A DNA stretch of 64,000 nucleotides from DATBHW01 sp035307385 (GCA_035307385.1 DATGID010000079.1:186001-250000), one strand, 5' to 3'. Positions 7,081 through 16,347 are shown, numbered from the stretch's first letter. Notes: generated by a model from the sequence alone, not told the origin. Numbers and translations: made by a program.

Positions 7081-8179
7081 TCTGTTGTCTTGTGCTCTGC
7101 CGGAGCTAGAGTCCTGGCTTGCCGAACACGGCGAGCCGCGTTTTCGCGCTCGTCAGGTGTACGACTGGCTCTATCGACGGCTAGAAACCGACCCGCAGAA
7201 GATGTCGACTCTGCCGGGCAGCCTGCGTGCTACGCTAGCGCAGGAGGCAACCACCGGGCAGCTTACGCTACGGCGCGAGCAAGTCTCGAAGGATGGGCGC
7301 ACGCGCAAGCTGCTGCTGGCGCTGGGCGATGGCCGCCTGATCGAATCGGTGCTGATGCTTTTTCCGGCCACCGCCGAAGGGCGGGCACGCGCGACGGCCT
7401 GCATCTCGACGCAGGTTGGCTGCGCGCTGGGCTGCACCTTCTGCGCGACAGGGCAGATGGGCTTTGAGCGCCACCTGACCGCTGGCGAAATCGTGGGGCA
7501 GGTGCTCTATCTTGCCCGCGAACTGCGCGATCACCCCTGGATGGCCCCGGATGGGCAGGTGCTTGATCGGTTGACCAATCTGGTGCTGATGGGCATGGGC
7601 GAGCCGCTGCATAACTACGACCAGATGCTCAAGGCGGTCAAGATGCTCAACAGCCCGGAGGGTTTTGGCCTGGGCGCGCGGCATATCACCATCTCGACGG
7701 TAGGGCTGGTGCCGGGGATTCTGCGCCTGAGCGAAGAGGCGTTGCAGATCAATCTGGCGATTTCCTTGCACGCCCCCAATAACGAGATGCGCAGCCGCAC
7801 CATGCCGGTGGCGCGCAAATACAACATGGATGAACTGCTGGCAGCCTGCCGGACCTATATGCAGCGCACCAATCGCCAGGTAACCTTCGAGTATGTCTTG
7901 CTGGCGGGCGTGAACGACGCCCCAGAGCATGCCCGCGAACTGGGGCAGCGGCTGGCGGAGTTCAAGCAGTTGGCGCACGTCAACCTGATTCCGGTCAACG
8001 CCACCAGCGCCGACTATCATCCACCAACCGGCGAAGCCATTCGTGCCTTTCGCGATGAACTGCGCCGGGCGGGCATCAGCAACAGCGTGCGCGCCGAGCG
8101 CGGTGATGACATTGCGGCAGCCTGCGGGCAATTAAAAACCAAAGAACAGGCAAAGAAACCGGCGCTGGCGCGCGCCTGA
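7073..8179 (+). CDS. rlmN: 23S rRNA A2503 / tRNA A37 C2-methyltransferase
   Basis: A 368-residue dual-specificity radical-SAM methyltransferase. The helical N-terminal domain (1-80) contains RARQVYDWLYRR. The radical-SAM cluster is CALGCTFC (about 118-125) with the conserved GQMGFxR sequence after it, followed by LVLMGMGEPLHNYD and the ISTVGLVPGI segment. The resolving Cys that forms a mixed disulfide with RNA is near the C-terminus (AACGQL). The ATG at 7073 lies inside the fmt stop region (ATGCTTGA), and the start gives the usual family length. A stretch of Lys/Ala closes the protein. Regulation probably follows fmt. Confidence 0.95.
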   Translation: MLDLLSCALPELESWLAEHGEPRFRARQVYDWLYRRLETDPQKMSTLPGSLRATLAQEATTGQLTLRREQVSKDGRTRKLLLALGDGRLIESVLMLFPATAEGRARATACISTQVGCALGCTFCATGQMGFERHLTAGEIVGQVLYLARELRDHPWMAPDGQVLDRLTNLVLMGMGEPLHNYDQMLKAVKMLNSPEGFGLGARHITISTVGLVPGILRLSEEALQINLAISLHAPNNEMRSRTMPVARKYNMDELLAACRTYMQRTNRQVTFEYVLLAGVNDAPEHARELGQRLAEFKQLAHVNLIPVNATSADYHPPTGEAIRAFRDELRRAGISNSVRAERGDDIAAACGQLKTKEQAKKPALARA

Positions 8180-8234
8180 TCTCCTCGCCTGTTCTGTTAC
8201 CTGCTGATAACCGCGCTGCTGCTGGCTCGCCGTA

Positions 8235-8432
8235 TTAGCGGGCCTTGGGCACTTTGTTCATCGTGCGCAGGCAGCGTGTACAGATGTTGACGTATTGTGT
8301 AACGCCATTGATCGCCAGCCGACGATGCTGGATATTCAGCACAAATCGCCGGTTGGTATGACGTTTCGAATGACTGACATTGCTTCCGTACTGTGGCTTT
8401 CGCAAACAGACATCGCAGCGTCCGGCAGCCAT
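8235..8432 (-). CDS. rpmB: Ribosomal protein bL28
   Basis: A 65-residue large-subunit protein. It shows RCDVC near the N-terminus and ICTRCLRTM near the C-terminus, so this is the zinc-binding (C+) form of bL28, and the conserved GSNVSHSKRHTNRRF segment follows. ATG 8432 is preceded by AAAGGGGG at 8 bases; a GTG three codons upstream is less well placed. A clear promoter lies at 8486-8514. It is not linked to other ribosomal genes here. Confidence 0.95.
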   Translation of the reverse strand: MAAGRCDVCLRKPQYGSNVSHSKRHTNRRFVLNIQHRRLAINGVTQYVNICTRCLRTMNKVPKAR

Positions 8433-8485
8433 ACGCTCCACCCCCTTTACTTTCGTGGCTATTTTCCTGTATCATGCGCTTTGAA

Positions 8486-8514
8486 AGTATACCATCTCTC
8501 TGCTCGGGAGGCAA
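8486..8514 (-). promoter_or_regulatory. Vegetative promoter of rpmB
   Basis: Reverse-strand TTGCCT (8514-8509) and TATACT (8491-8486) with a 17-base spacer. The start point would be about 50 bases before the rpmB ATG. Confidence 0.6.
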
Positions 8515-8580
8515 GAGCATCCTTGTATCTTTCTTGCAGTATATCGGCGCGATCTTCTGGTACGATGAGGTCACAAGTGT

Positions 8581-8970
8581 ATGCAACTATCAGAAACTGA
8601 GCAGACAGCAACGCCCCGGCAGCGCCGAGGCAAGATCGAGGTATCCCCGCAGGCCATCAGCACCATCGCGGGCCGCGCGGTCAGCGAATGCTATGGCGTC
8701 GTCGGCATTGCGGGCAAACGCCTGCATAATGGGATGGCCGAACTGCTGCCCGCCGAACGCTATCAACAGGGCATTGAAGTTCAGTTCAGCAACGAACAGA
8801 TCATCATTGATCTCTATGTTGTGCTAGAGTATGGCCTGCGCATCTCAGAAATTGCCCACAACATCATGGGCAACGTCAAGTTCGCGGTGGAAAAGATGCT
8901 TGGTGTGCCGGTGGTGCAGGTGAATGTCAACGTGCAGGGATTACGGGTCAGCGCGCCAGATGCCCGCTGA
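8581..8970 (+). CDS. Asp23/Gls24 family protein
   Basis: A 129-residue protein of the Asp23/Gls24 (YloU-like) family. The core runs from GKIEVSPQAISTIAGRAVSECYG to the end and includes the conserved EYGLRISEIAHNIMGNVKFAVEKMLG helix-strand region. In Gram-positive bacteria relatives are abundant cell-envelope-associated or stress proteins and yloU sits directly before yloV/fakA, the same order as here. ATG 8581 follows a GAGGTCACAAGTGT stretch with weak Shine-Dalgarno. It is 160 bases upstream of the fatty acid kinase gene. Confidence 0.9.
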   Translation: MQLSETEQTATPRQRRGKIEVSPQAISTIAGRAVSECYGVVGIAGKRLHNGMAELLPAERYQQGIEVQFSNEQIIIDLYVVLEYGLRISEIAHNIMGNVKFAVEKMLGVPVVQVNVNVQGLRVSAPDAR

Positions 8971-9130
8971 CCCTTTTTTATCATGGGTCCGGTGGCAGAC
9001 CAGTGCCCTGGGAAATGGCATCATCAACGCGGCAATGGCGATCATCATCAAAGGAGCATCAAGAGGGGGATCAGGAGCCAGCGCAGCCAGACTCACATCG
9101 TTATTTGCCTCCTCTCTGCAAAGGTTGGGT

Positions 9131-10813
9131 ATGGAAAACACAAGTCGCAGGATTACACGACCTCGCCGCATCAGCGTGTTCGACGGTCAGGATTTGAAGC
9201 AAGCCTTGTTGGCTGGTGCATCCTGGCTGGAGCAGCATCGTGAGGCCATTAACGCGCTGAATGTCTTCCCCGTTCCCGATGGGGACACCGGGACCAATAT
9301 GTCGGCCACGATGCGCGCGGCGGTGAAAGAGCTTGCCGACGCCAACGATGCCTCGGCGGCGGTCATTGCGGAAAGGTTGGCGCGTGGGGCGTTGATGGGC
9401 GCGCGCGGCAACTCTGGCGTCATCCTGTCCCAAATCCTGCGTGGTCTGGCGCAGGGATTGGAAAAAAAGACCACCTTCACCGCGCTTGATCTGGCGGGCG
9501 CGTTTCAGGAAGCGTCAAAGCTGGCCTATCGCGCCGTCATTCGCCCCGTAGAAGGCACGATTTTGACGGTCATTCGCGAGGTCGCCGAAGCGGCCCAGCA
9601 AGGCGCGGGCCAGGGAGATGATATTGTCGCCCAGATGCAGGAGATTGTTACCGCTGCCCGGCAAGCGGTAGCCAAGACCCCCGACCTCTTGCCAACGTTG
9701 AAGCAGGCGGGTGTGGTCGACGCGGGCGGGCAGGGTCTGACGATGCTGCTAGAGGGTATCTGGCGCTATACACGCGGCGACGTGATGCAGACTATCGTGG
9801 CCGAGGTGCCCAGGCAGCAAACCGAAGTCAAAAAGGGCCGCGTTTCGGTGGAAGAAGAGTTTGGCTACGAAGTGGTGTTTTTGCTGCACGGCCAGAATCT
9901 CGATGTCGAACATATCCGCGACACGATCACTCAGATGGGCGGCGTCTCCACGGTCGTAGCGGGCGATGCCAAGCTGCTCAAAGTGCATACCCATACGCTC
10001 ACTCCTGGCAAGATTCTGGATTATGGCGTCAGCCTGGGCAGCCTGATGGATATCAATATCGAAAACCTTCAGGAACAGAGTTTGCGCTATGAGGCCGAGA
10101 GTAAGGCCGAGCACGCCGAGGATGACGGCGCTGAAGAGAGCAGCCAACGCGAGCTAGGCGAGATCGCCACCGTCGCTGTGGCCGCTGGTGACGGCTGGGT
10201 AAAGCTCTTTGAAAGCCTGGGCGTGGGCGCGATTGTGCCGGGCGGCCAGACGATGAACCCCAGCACGCAAGAGTTGCTGGAGGCGGTGCAGAAGGTTTCT
10301 TCGCCCAAAGTCATTCTGCTCCCAAACAATGGCAATGTCATTTTGAGCGCGCGCCAGGTGCCCGACTTGACCGACAAAGAAGTCCACGTGGTGCCCACCG
10401 ATACCATGGCCGAAGGCGTTTCGGCCTTGCTGGCGTTTAACTACGAGTCAGATTTCACCAGCAACTGCGCGACCATGGACAACGCCGCCAAGCGCGTGCA
10501 GACCGCCGAGATTACGACTGCCGTGCGCTCGGTGCAGATTGGTGGGGTGCATGTGCAGGAAGGGGATATTATCGGCCTGCTCAACGGGCGGCTTGTCGTC
10601 GCCGGAACCAATATGCAGAACATTATCCGCGATACCCTTCAGCGCATGAAGGCCGAGCAGTATGAAATCTTCACGCTGTATTATGGCGAAGAGGTGACCG
10701 CCGAACAGGCCGACGAGACAGCCAGGCAAATCAAATCCTGGTATCCCTCGCAGGAGATCGAAGTCCTCAGCGGAGGCCAGCCCTACTACGCATACATTCT
10801 CTCAGCGGAGTAA
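9131..10813 (+). CDS. fakA: Fatty acid kinase catalytic subunit (DAK2 domain)
   Basis: A 560-residue protein of the FakA/YloV family that phosphorylates fatty acids held by a DegV/FakB partner, feeding exogenous fatty acids to phospholipid synthesis. The N-terminal DAK2 kinase domain has NVFPVPDGDTGTNMSATM, whose three acidic residues hold the Mg-ATP, and ARGNSGVILSQ. A middle domain is followed by a C-terminal DegV-like domain (from about 310). An earlier in-frame start would add 69 residues with no family similarity, so ATG 9131 (AAAGG upstream) was chosen. A DegV gene follows after 35 bases, which supports a fakA-fakB unit. Confidence 0.9.
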   Translation: MENTSRRITRPRRISVFDGQDLKQALLAGASWLEQHREAINALNVFPVPDGDTGTNMSATMRAAVKELADANDASAAVIAERLARGALMGARGNSGVILSQILRGLAQGLEKKTTFTALDLAGAFQEASKLAYRAVIRPVEGTILTVIREVAEAAQQGAGQGDDIVAQMQEIVTAARQAVAKTPDLLPTLKQAGVVDAGGQGLTMLLEGIWRYTRGDVMQTIVAEVPRQQTEVKKGRVSVEEEFGYEVVFLLHGQNLDVEHIRDTITQMGGVSTVVAGDAKLLKVHTHTLTPGKILDYGVSLGSLMDINIENLQEQSLRYEAESKAEHAEDDGAEESSQRELGEIATVAVAAGDGWVKLFESLGVGAIVPGGQTMNPSTQELLEAVQKVSSPKVILLPNNGNVILSARQVPDLTDKEVHVVPTDTMAEGVSALLAFNYESDFTSNCATMDNAAKRVQTAEITTAVRSVQIGGVHVQEGDIIGLLNGRLVVAGTNMQNIIRDTLQRMKAEQYEIFTLYYGEEVTAEQADETARQIKSWYPSQEIEVLSGGQPYYAYILSAE

Positions 10814-10848
10814 GAGCCGCTGTATTTTTGATTGGGGAGGTACAACCC

Positions 10849-11688
10849 GTGGCCGTCCGTGTTGTGACCGATAGCACGGCTGATCTTGCCAAAGATCAGG
10901 CGCAAGAGCTAGGCATTTGTGTAGTTCCCCTCACCGTGCAGTTTGGTGAGGAAGTCTATCGCGATGGGGTCGATTTGGGCAGCGCCGATTTTTTCGCCAA
11001 GCTGGCGACCTCGAAAGTCATGCCGACGACGGCAGCGCCTCCGGCTGGGCTGTTTGAGGAGGCGTATCGGCAATTATTCCGTGATGGCGCTGATGGCATC
11101 CTTGCCATCCTTATTTCATCTATCCTCAGCGGCACTTATAACTCCGCAGTTGTTGGCGCGCAAGCCCTCAAAGATCAAGCCAGGCCCATCGAGGTGCTGG
11201 ATTCGCGTTCAGTGAGCGGGGGCCTGGGCATCGCGGTGCTGGCTGCGGCGCGCGCGGCGGGTGAGGGCAAAAGCCTGGCTGAGTGCAAAGCCGTAGCCGA
11301 AAGCGTGCTGGCGCGCATGCACATTTACGCCGTGCTGGATACGCTGGAGTTTTTGCAGCGCGGCGGGCGCATCGGCAGAGCGCGGCAGTTGCTGGGCACG
11401 CTCCTCAACGTCAAGCCGATGCTCACCGTCAAAGAGGGCGCGGTGCTGCCGCTGGAAAATGTGCGCACGCGCTCCAAAGCGCACGAACGCATCGCGCAGT
11501 TGTTGGAAAAGTTGGGTGAGATCGAACTGGTGGGCATTGCTGAAACGGATGAGGAGATTGGGCAGCAGTTGACGAAGGCGATTCGCGCCGTCTATGCCGG
11601 GCCAATCGAATACTTCCGGCTTGGCCCGGTGGTCGGCACCCACACCGGCCCTGGCACCTCGGCGGTCTGCACCGTCACCAGGGCATAA
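10849..11688 (+). CDS. DegV family fatty-acid-binding protein (FakB-like)
   Basis: A 279-residue DegV protein that sequesters a fatty acid for phosphorylation by FakA. The N-terminal VRVVTDSTADL, TSKVMPTTAAPPAG, SSILSGTYNSA and GRIGRA motifs are all diagnostic; the last-named Arg/His region near the C-terminal VGTHTGPGTSAV contacts the carboxylate. GTG 10849 is preceded by GGGGAGG at 8 bases; the upstream TTG at 10828 would swallow that Shine-Dalgarno. The gene follows the kinase gene directly, so it is most likely its cognate carrier protein, though which lipid it binds cannot be read from sequence. Confidence 0.92.
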   Translation: MAVRVVTDSTADLAKDQAQELGICVVPLTVQFGEEVYRDGVDLGSADFFAKLATSKVMPTTAAPPAGLFEEAYRQLFRDGADGILAILISSILSGTYNSAVVGAQALKDQARPIEVLDSRSVSGGLGIAVLAAARAAGEGKSLAECKAVAESVLARMHIYAVLDTLEFLQRGGRIGRARQLLGTLLNVKPMLTVKEGAVLPLENVRTRSKAHERIAQLLEKLGEIELVGIAETDEEIGQQLTKAIRAVYAGPIEYFRLGPVVGTHTGPGTSAVCTVTRA

Positions 11689-11714
11689 AAACCAACGCGC
11701 AAAGGATGTGGCCT

Positions 11715-12110
11715 ATGGCGAAGTATTTCACGCGCGAAGAGGCCGAAGCGCTGCTGCCGCAGATTGAGCCGCTGCTGCTGGAACTCCAAGAGCGCCATCA
11801 GTCCTTGCAGCCGTTACGCCAGGAATTAGAAGCCCTCCAACAGCGGATGCGCGGCAATGGGCATGGCTTGCATGACCACCTGGAACGCCTCAATCGCCAA
11901 TATGCCGCGCTGCTGGAAGAGGTGAATCAATTGATTCGCCGCATTTACGCCTTTGGCTGCCAGATCAAAGACCCTGCAATGGGGCTGATCGACTTTCCTG
12001 CCCTGCGCAATGGTGAAGAAATCCTGCTGTGCTGGCGGCTGGGCGAAGAGGGCATTCACTGGTGGCACGACACCACCTCCGGCTTTGCGGGCCGCCAGCC
12101 GCTGGATTGA
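11715..12110 (+). CDS. DUF2203 family protein
   Basis: A 131-residue soluble protein of the DUF2203 family, of unknown function. It begins AKYFTREEAEALLPQIEP, the characteristic start of the family, continues with a long coiled-coil helix (about 20-85, rich in Glu, Leu, Gln and Arg), and ends with the conserved GLIDFPAL and CWRLGEEGIHWWHD segments. ATG 11715 has AAAGGA 8 bases upstream. It lies 26 bases after the DegV gene and may be part of the same transcript. It ends in a convergent terminator shared with the proline dehydrogenase gene. Confidence 0.9.
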   Translation: MAKYFTREEAEALLPQIEPLLLELQERHQSLQPLRQELEALQQRMRGNGHGLHDHLERLNRQYAALLEEVNQLIRRIYAFGCQIKDPAMGLIDFPALRNGEEILLCWRLGEEGIHWWHDTTSGFAGRQPLD

Positions 12111-12178
12111 CGTGCCCGCGCGCTGGCGGGTGGGCTGTACTGCCAGTGTCCCTGCTGGCAGGGGCGGGGCTACACGTC
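12109..12178. terminator. Bidirectional stem-loop between DUF2203 and proline dehydrogenase genes
   Basis: An outer pair GACGTG/CACGTC encloses an inner stem TGCCAG/CTGGCA (12141-12160) with an 8-base loop. It lies exactly between two convergent genes. Confidence 0.45.
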
Positions 12179-12195
12179 AGGTATAGGCAGAACGC

Positions 12196-13107
12196 TCAGC
12201 CGCGTGCCGCGTTGCTCATCACAAAGAGCAAATTGGCCGGGCGTTCGGCCATCCGGCGCGTCAGGTACGGATACCACTGTGTGCCATAGGGCACGTAGAC
12301 GCGCACGTTGTAGCCCTCGTTGACAAGCTGCTTCTGAAGGTCGCGCCGAATGCCATAGAGCATCTGGAACTCGAAGCGCGTTTTGTCGATATGATTGTCG
12401 GCGGCGAACGCCCTGGCTGACTGAATCATATGCTGGTCGTGCGTCGCAATCGCCGGATACTTCCCATGCGCCAGCAGTTGGCGCATCAGTTGCTCGTAGC
12501 TGCGGTCAACATCAGCCTTGTGTGGATAAGCAATCTCCGGCGGCTCTTTGTAGGCGCCCTTGACCAGCCGCACGCGCGTTTGGCTGGCAATCAGCCGCTC
12601 AATATCCTTCGGGCTGCGATACAGACAACTCTGAATGACCGTGCCCACCTCTTCGTAATCCTGGCGCAGCCGGGCAACCATCTCCAGCGTGCGCTCAGTA
12701 TAGGCTGAGCCTTCCATATCGACGCGCACAAAAATGCCATAACTTTTGGCACGGTCAAGCACGCGCCGCACATTTGCTTCACATATAGCATTATCGATGT
12801 CCAGCCCCAGCGCCGTGAGTTTGATAGAGATATTGGCGTTTAAGCTGGATTGTTTAATGGCATCCAGAATCAGAATATAGTCGTTGGCGGCGCTGCCTGC
12901 TTCGGCGGCGTCGCTGACGTTTTCGCCCAGATGATCGAGCGAGACGCTGAGTCCGCTCTGATTGAGCGTGCGCGTCGCTTGAAGCGCTTCTTCCAGCGTT
13001 TCCCCCGCGACAAAACGCCGCGCGCTGCCACGGGCCAGCCGATTGTGGGTGACAAAGTGGCGAATGCGTTCCTGATTGGCGAGATACAACAGCGTACCTC
13101 TTAACAT
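12196..13107 (-). CDS. Proline dehydrogenase
   Basis: A 303-residue monofunctional flavin enzyme oxidising L-proline to delta1-pyrroline-5-carboxylate and passing electrons to the quinone pool. It is a (beta/alpha)8 barrel: SVSLDHLGENV, ISIKLTALGLDID, VRVDMEGSAYTE, RLVKGAYKEP and the C-terminal GTQWYPYLTRRMAERPANL motif, whose Arg pair binds the proline carboxylate, are in the family order. The PutA P5C dehydrogenase domain is absent and no such gene is in the window. ATG 13107 follows GAGGAGGACATGCT. It has its own 190-base upstream region. Confidence 0.93.
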   Translation of the reverse strand: MLRGTLLYLANQERIRHFVTHNRLARGSARRFVAGETLEEALQATRTLNQSGLSVSLDHLGENVSDAAEAGSAANDYILILDAIKQSSLNANISIKLTALGLDIDNAICEANVRRVLDRAKSYGIFVRVDMEGSAYTERTLEMVARLRQDYEEVGTVIQSCLYRSPKDIERLIASQTRVRLVKGAYKEPPEIAYPHKADVDRSYEQLMRQLLAHGKYPAIATHDQHMIQSARAFAADNHIDKTRFEFQMLYGIRRDLQKQLVNEGYNVRVYVPYGTQWYPYLTRRMAERPANLLFVMSNAARG

Positions 13108-13298
13108 AGCATGTCCTCCTCGACTCTATGCCAGTTCGCAAAGGATGGGCGCAGCAACGTCGCTGCTTACTGATCGCTCCCCAAGATGCTGATCTCAGGC
13201 GAGACGGCCTCTCTTCTCATTATATCCTGTGTTGGCTTCTGCGCCAAGAGCCGTCTTGTCGTTTGCTCCATGCTGCGCGTGCCCCAGTCGGAGCATGC

Positions 13299-14663
13299 TT
13301 AATCCTGTTCTACCTGAATGTCGCCGATATTCGTCGCGCGCAGCGGCTCGACATCGGCAATGTAGACCGGATTGTTGGTGCCCTGATGCAGCAGCGTGGT
13401 AAACGCAGAGCCTTGCTGCCAATCGACAAGATACCGGCCCAGCGCCACACTGGGGAAGGTGAAGTTGCCGTTAGCGTCGGTGCGCGTCTCGTAGACATAG
13501 CCGCCTTGCACATAGCCATTCGCGCTGGTGGACCAACTGCTGGACAGGCGAATGATGACCTTCGCGTCTGCCGGACCGCTGGCGAAGATCAGCCGCCCCT
13601 TGACTGCCTGCGGCGCATCCAGCGCTTGCTGGGCTTGCTTGGCTGCTGGCGCGTTCGCATATTGCTTGATGGCCTGCTGATAGGCAGCGATGGCTTGCGT
13701 ATATTGTGCCTGCTTCACCAGCGCCTGCCCCCAGGCGTACAAATCGCCGGCCGCCGCGTTATAGGCCAGCGTGGCATACGTGCTGTCGGAGAAGAGCCTG
13801 TCGAGCGCCTGATACTGCGTCAGCGCGTCCTGAAACTGCTGGTTCGCCTGAAGCTGCTGGCCCCAGGAGTAATAGGCGGCTGGCTCGTCCTGGCTCAGTT
13901 GGGCTTCCTGGGCGGCCTGGGTGTCGGCATAGCGCGTGCGCAAGTGAGCAAACTGCTGGATAGCCTCTCCATAGCGCTGCTCCTCCACCAGTTGTTGCCC
14001 CCATGAATAGAGCGCGAGGCCGAGCGGCGCTCTGGCCTTCTGGGCCGCTGTCGTGGCGCTGTAGGTTTCGGCGGCGGCTTCCAGATGCTGGACGGCCATC
14101 GCATAATCCTGCTGAAGCAGATCGATCTGGCCCCATTCCAGATAGGAACGACCTATATCCTGTCCACTGGGGCTGTGTTCGCCGCTGAGGGCATATTCAT
14201 CGATGGCGCGTTGATAGTTTCCCTGCTTTTCCAACTGCTGCCCTTGCATCACATGCAGCACCGGGGCCAGCGCCGTGCCCAGCGCGCCCAACACGAGCAG
14301 ACTGGCAGCAATGATAAACCAGCGCCGCCGCGTCCACTGCTGACGCATGCGATAAAACAGCCAGATGAGCAAGCCAGCGCACAGCCCCGCAACCAGCAGC
14401 GTGATCCCCACGCGCGTGGCAATGGTTCCCCAGCTAGGGAGAGCGGTGAGCACCGCCAGGATGAGGGCGGCGCCCCCAACGATGCCGATCACCCACGGAC
14501 CATACGTGAGCAGCCAGCCTGGCATGCTCTGAAAGCTGGGCCATCTAGGGCGATGCCTTCTTGGCGGCTCCGGCTCTTCACGAATGGAGAGCGGTAATGC
14601 TGGCGCTTCGTCGCTCTCCGTGGGCAGCAGCAGACCAGAATCATAGTCAGAAGCCATATTCAT
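13299..14663 (-). CDS. Membrane-anchored TPR protein
   Basis: A 454-residue protein. The first 65 residues are cytosolic and Pro/Arg-rich. Three membrane helices follow (about 55-80, 88-108 and 115-138, reading like WVIGIVGGAALILAVL and ITLLVAGLCAGLLIWLF). From about 140 to 360 come tetratricopeptide-like repeats with the pattern AYYSWGQQLQANQQFQDALTQ, at least six copies. The last 90 residues form a carboxypeptidase-regulatory-like beta domain (TRTDANGNFTFPSVALGRYLV). ATG 14663 is preferred over the earlier TTG. The layout suggests an envelope scaffold or tension/complex assembly protein; no specific role can be given. Confidence 0.8.
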   Translation of the reverse strand: MNMASDYDSGLLLPTESDEAPALPLSIREEPEPPRRHRPRWPSFQSMPGWLLTYGPWVIGIVGGAALILAVLTALPSWGTIATRVGITLLVAGLCAGLLIWLFYRMRQQWTRRRWFIIAASLLVLGALGTALAPVLHVMQGQQLEKQGNYQRAIDEYALSGEHSPSGQDIGRSYLEWGQIDLLQQDYAMAVQHLEAAAETYSATTAAQKARAPLGLALYSWGQQLVEEQRYGEAIQQFAHLRTRYADTQAAQEAQLSQDEPAAYYSWGQQLQANQQFQDALTQYQALDRLFSDSTYATLAYNAAAGDLYAWGQALVKQAQYTQAIAAYQQAIKQYANAPAAKQAQQALDAPQAVKGRLIFASGPADAKVIIRLSSSWSTSANGYVQGGYVYETRTDANGNFTFPSVALGRYLVDWQQGSAFTTLLHQGTNNPVYIADVEPLRATNIGDIQVEQD

Positions 14664-14815
14664 ATGCGAGGAAATCCTGTCTCTTGTAGTGCTCAATCAG
14701 ACGCTTCACATGCAGACAAGAAATACCAACATTCCCCACCGTCCGGCTCTCCAACAGCCAAAGTATAGGTGCTGAAGCAGCGCTTGTCAACCGAACGACA
14801 AGCCAGGCACCTCTT

Positions 14816-14855
14816 GATAAAAACAGGGTTCAGCGCGTGACGGCTGAACCCTGTT
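14816..14855 (-). terminator. Intrinsic terminator of the S41 peptidase gene
   Basis: AACAGGGTTCAGC pairs perfectly with GCTGAACCCTGTT (13 bp, 8-base loop) and on the reverse strand is followed by TTTTTATC. It begins 26 bases after the stop codon. Confidence 0.85.
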
Positions 14856-14880
14856 GTCTTGTAACCGGCAGACGAGACGG

Positions 14881-16257
14881 TTAGTGCTGCTGTAGGTATT
14901 TGAACCCCGCAATGAATTGGGTATCATTGCTTTGCAGCGCCTGAGCCTGTGTCTGCCCTGGCGCAACTTCCTCAATCAACGGCGTCTCTTCTGGCGTGCT
15001 GGCATTGGGCATCGCCACCACCATATCCGGCGTGATGCCGCCGTTGCGGATAAACTTGCCGTTGGGGGTCAGAAACTCCTGAACGCCCAGCAGCAAGGCT
15101 GACCCATCAGGCAGATCGAACTCGTTTAGCACCGTGCCGGTGCCAAACGTGTGTTCGCCGATGATCAGGCCGCGATGATTGTCCTGGATAGCTCCGGTAA
15201 CGATCTCGGCTGCGCTGGCCGTATTGTTATTGACCAGCACCACCATCGGAATGTTGGTTGCCAGTCCGCCCGGCTGCACTGGCTGCGGCGTGATCTTGCC
15301 GCTGCTATCTTTGATGAGCAGCACGTTGCGTCCCCCGCCTGCCGGGATAAACTCGCTGGCGACGGCAACGGCCTGGTCGAGATAGCCGCCCGGGTTATCG
15401 CGCAGGTCCAGAATCAGCTTCTGCATGCCCTGTTTTTTGAGGTCTGTCAATGCCTGCCGCAGCAGCCCATCGGTATTAAGGGCGAACTGCATAATGTTGA
15501 TGTGCGCGATATGGCTTTCAGGGAAATAGTAATAGGTGATGATTGGCTCTTGTATCTGCTCGCGTGTCAGCTTCACCGTAAATGGCTGCGCCTGGCCGGG
15601 GCGCTGGACGGTCATATTGAATGAACTGCCCGCCGGACCGGTAATCAGGCTGCGCAGTTGATCTTGCGTATCGCCCTTCACGCTCTTGCCATTGATGGCG
15701 ATAATCACATCGCGCGACTTCAGCCCGGCCTTTGAGGCAGGCGAGTCTGGGAAGACGACGCCAAACTCGAAATATTGCCCGGTGGGGTCCGGCTGAAGCG
15801 TCACACCGATGCCCACATAGCTCCCGCTGAGCGTTTGGTGCTCTTGCTGCACTTCCTCCGGCGTCTCGAAGCGGCTGTGGCCCGTATCGCCCAGAGAATC
15901 CACAATGGCCGCGATGGCAGCGTAGGTCATTTTCTGGTGATCGATAGCGCCCTTATCGACATAGTTGTTGTCGATGTCGCTCCACGCCTCCCAGATCAAC
16001 GGGGCATACGGCTGGGCGCTGGCGGGGGGCAGCAAACCCCTGGTGGTGTAGGTGTGGCCCAGCCAGCCACCCGCGAACCCCAGCGTGAAGATGACAATAG
16101 CACTCAGCACCAGACCAATAATCTGGTTGGAGCCAGGCCCCGCCTGGCTCCTATTGGGATATCGGGCCGGACCAGGCACGTCGAGGTGTGGCGCTGCTGA
16201 TTCCCCATCCTGGGCGCTCGCCTGCTGGACCTCGGCCAGATCAAAATCATTAAACAA
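14881..16257 (-). CDS. S41 (CtpA-like) protein with an altered catalytic site
   Basis: A 458-residue carboxy-terminal-processing-protease-like protein. It has a cytosolic N-terminus (1-45), one membrane helix (about 46-72), a helical domain, a PDZ domain (about 150-230, with GVVFPDSPASKAGLKSRDVI) and an S41 core. The nucleophile segment TASAAEIVTG gives Ser348. The normal FGKGxVQ motif that supplies the Lys and Gln of the Ser-Lys-Gln triad reads FGTGTVL here, so both are replaced (Thr373, Leu377). It may be a non-catalytic substrate-binding protein or use another base. TTG 16257 follows AGGAGG at about 6 bases. Flanked by terminators on both sides. Confidence 0.85.
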   Translation of the reverse strand: MFNDFDLAEVQQASAQDGESAAPHLDVPGPARYPNRSQAGPGSNQIIGLVLSAIVIFTLGFAGGWLGHTYTTRGLLPPASAQPYAPLIWEAWSDIDNNYVDKGAIDHQKMTYAAIAAIVDSLGDTGHSRFETPEEVQQEHQTLSGSYVGIGVTLQPDPTGQYFEFGVVFPDSPASKAGLKSRDVIIAINGKSVKGDTQDQLRSLITGPAGSSFNMTVQRPGQAQPFTVKLTREQIQEPIITYYYFPESHIAHINIMQFALNTDGLLRQALTDLKKQGMQKLILDLRDNPGGYLDQAVAVASEFIPAGGGRNVLLIKDSSGKITPQPVQPGGLATNIPMVVLVNNNTASAAEIVTGAIQDNHRGLIIGEHTFGTGTVLNEFDLPDGSALLLGVQEFLTPNGKFIRNGGITPDMVVAMPNASTPEETPLIEEVAPGQTQAQALQSNDTQFIAGFKYLQQH

Positions 16258-16347
16258 GAGAGCCTCCTCGTGAGCCGCGGAACGTCCTCCCCGAACGCTT
16301 TCTATGATGCTGTATCGTAAACTCTGGAAGCTGATGAAGTCAAGAGA

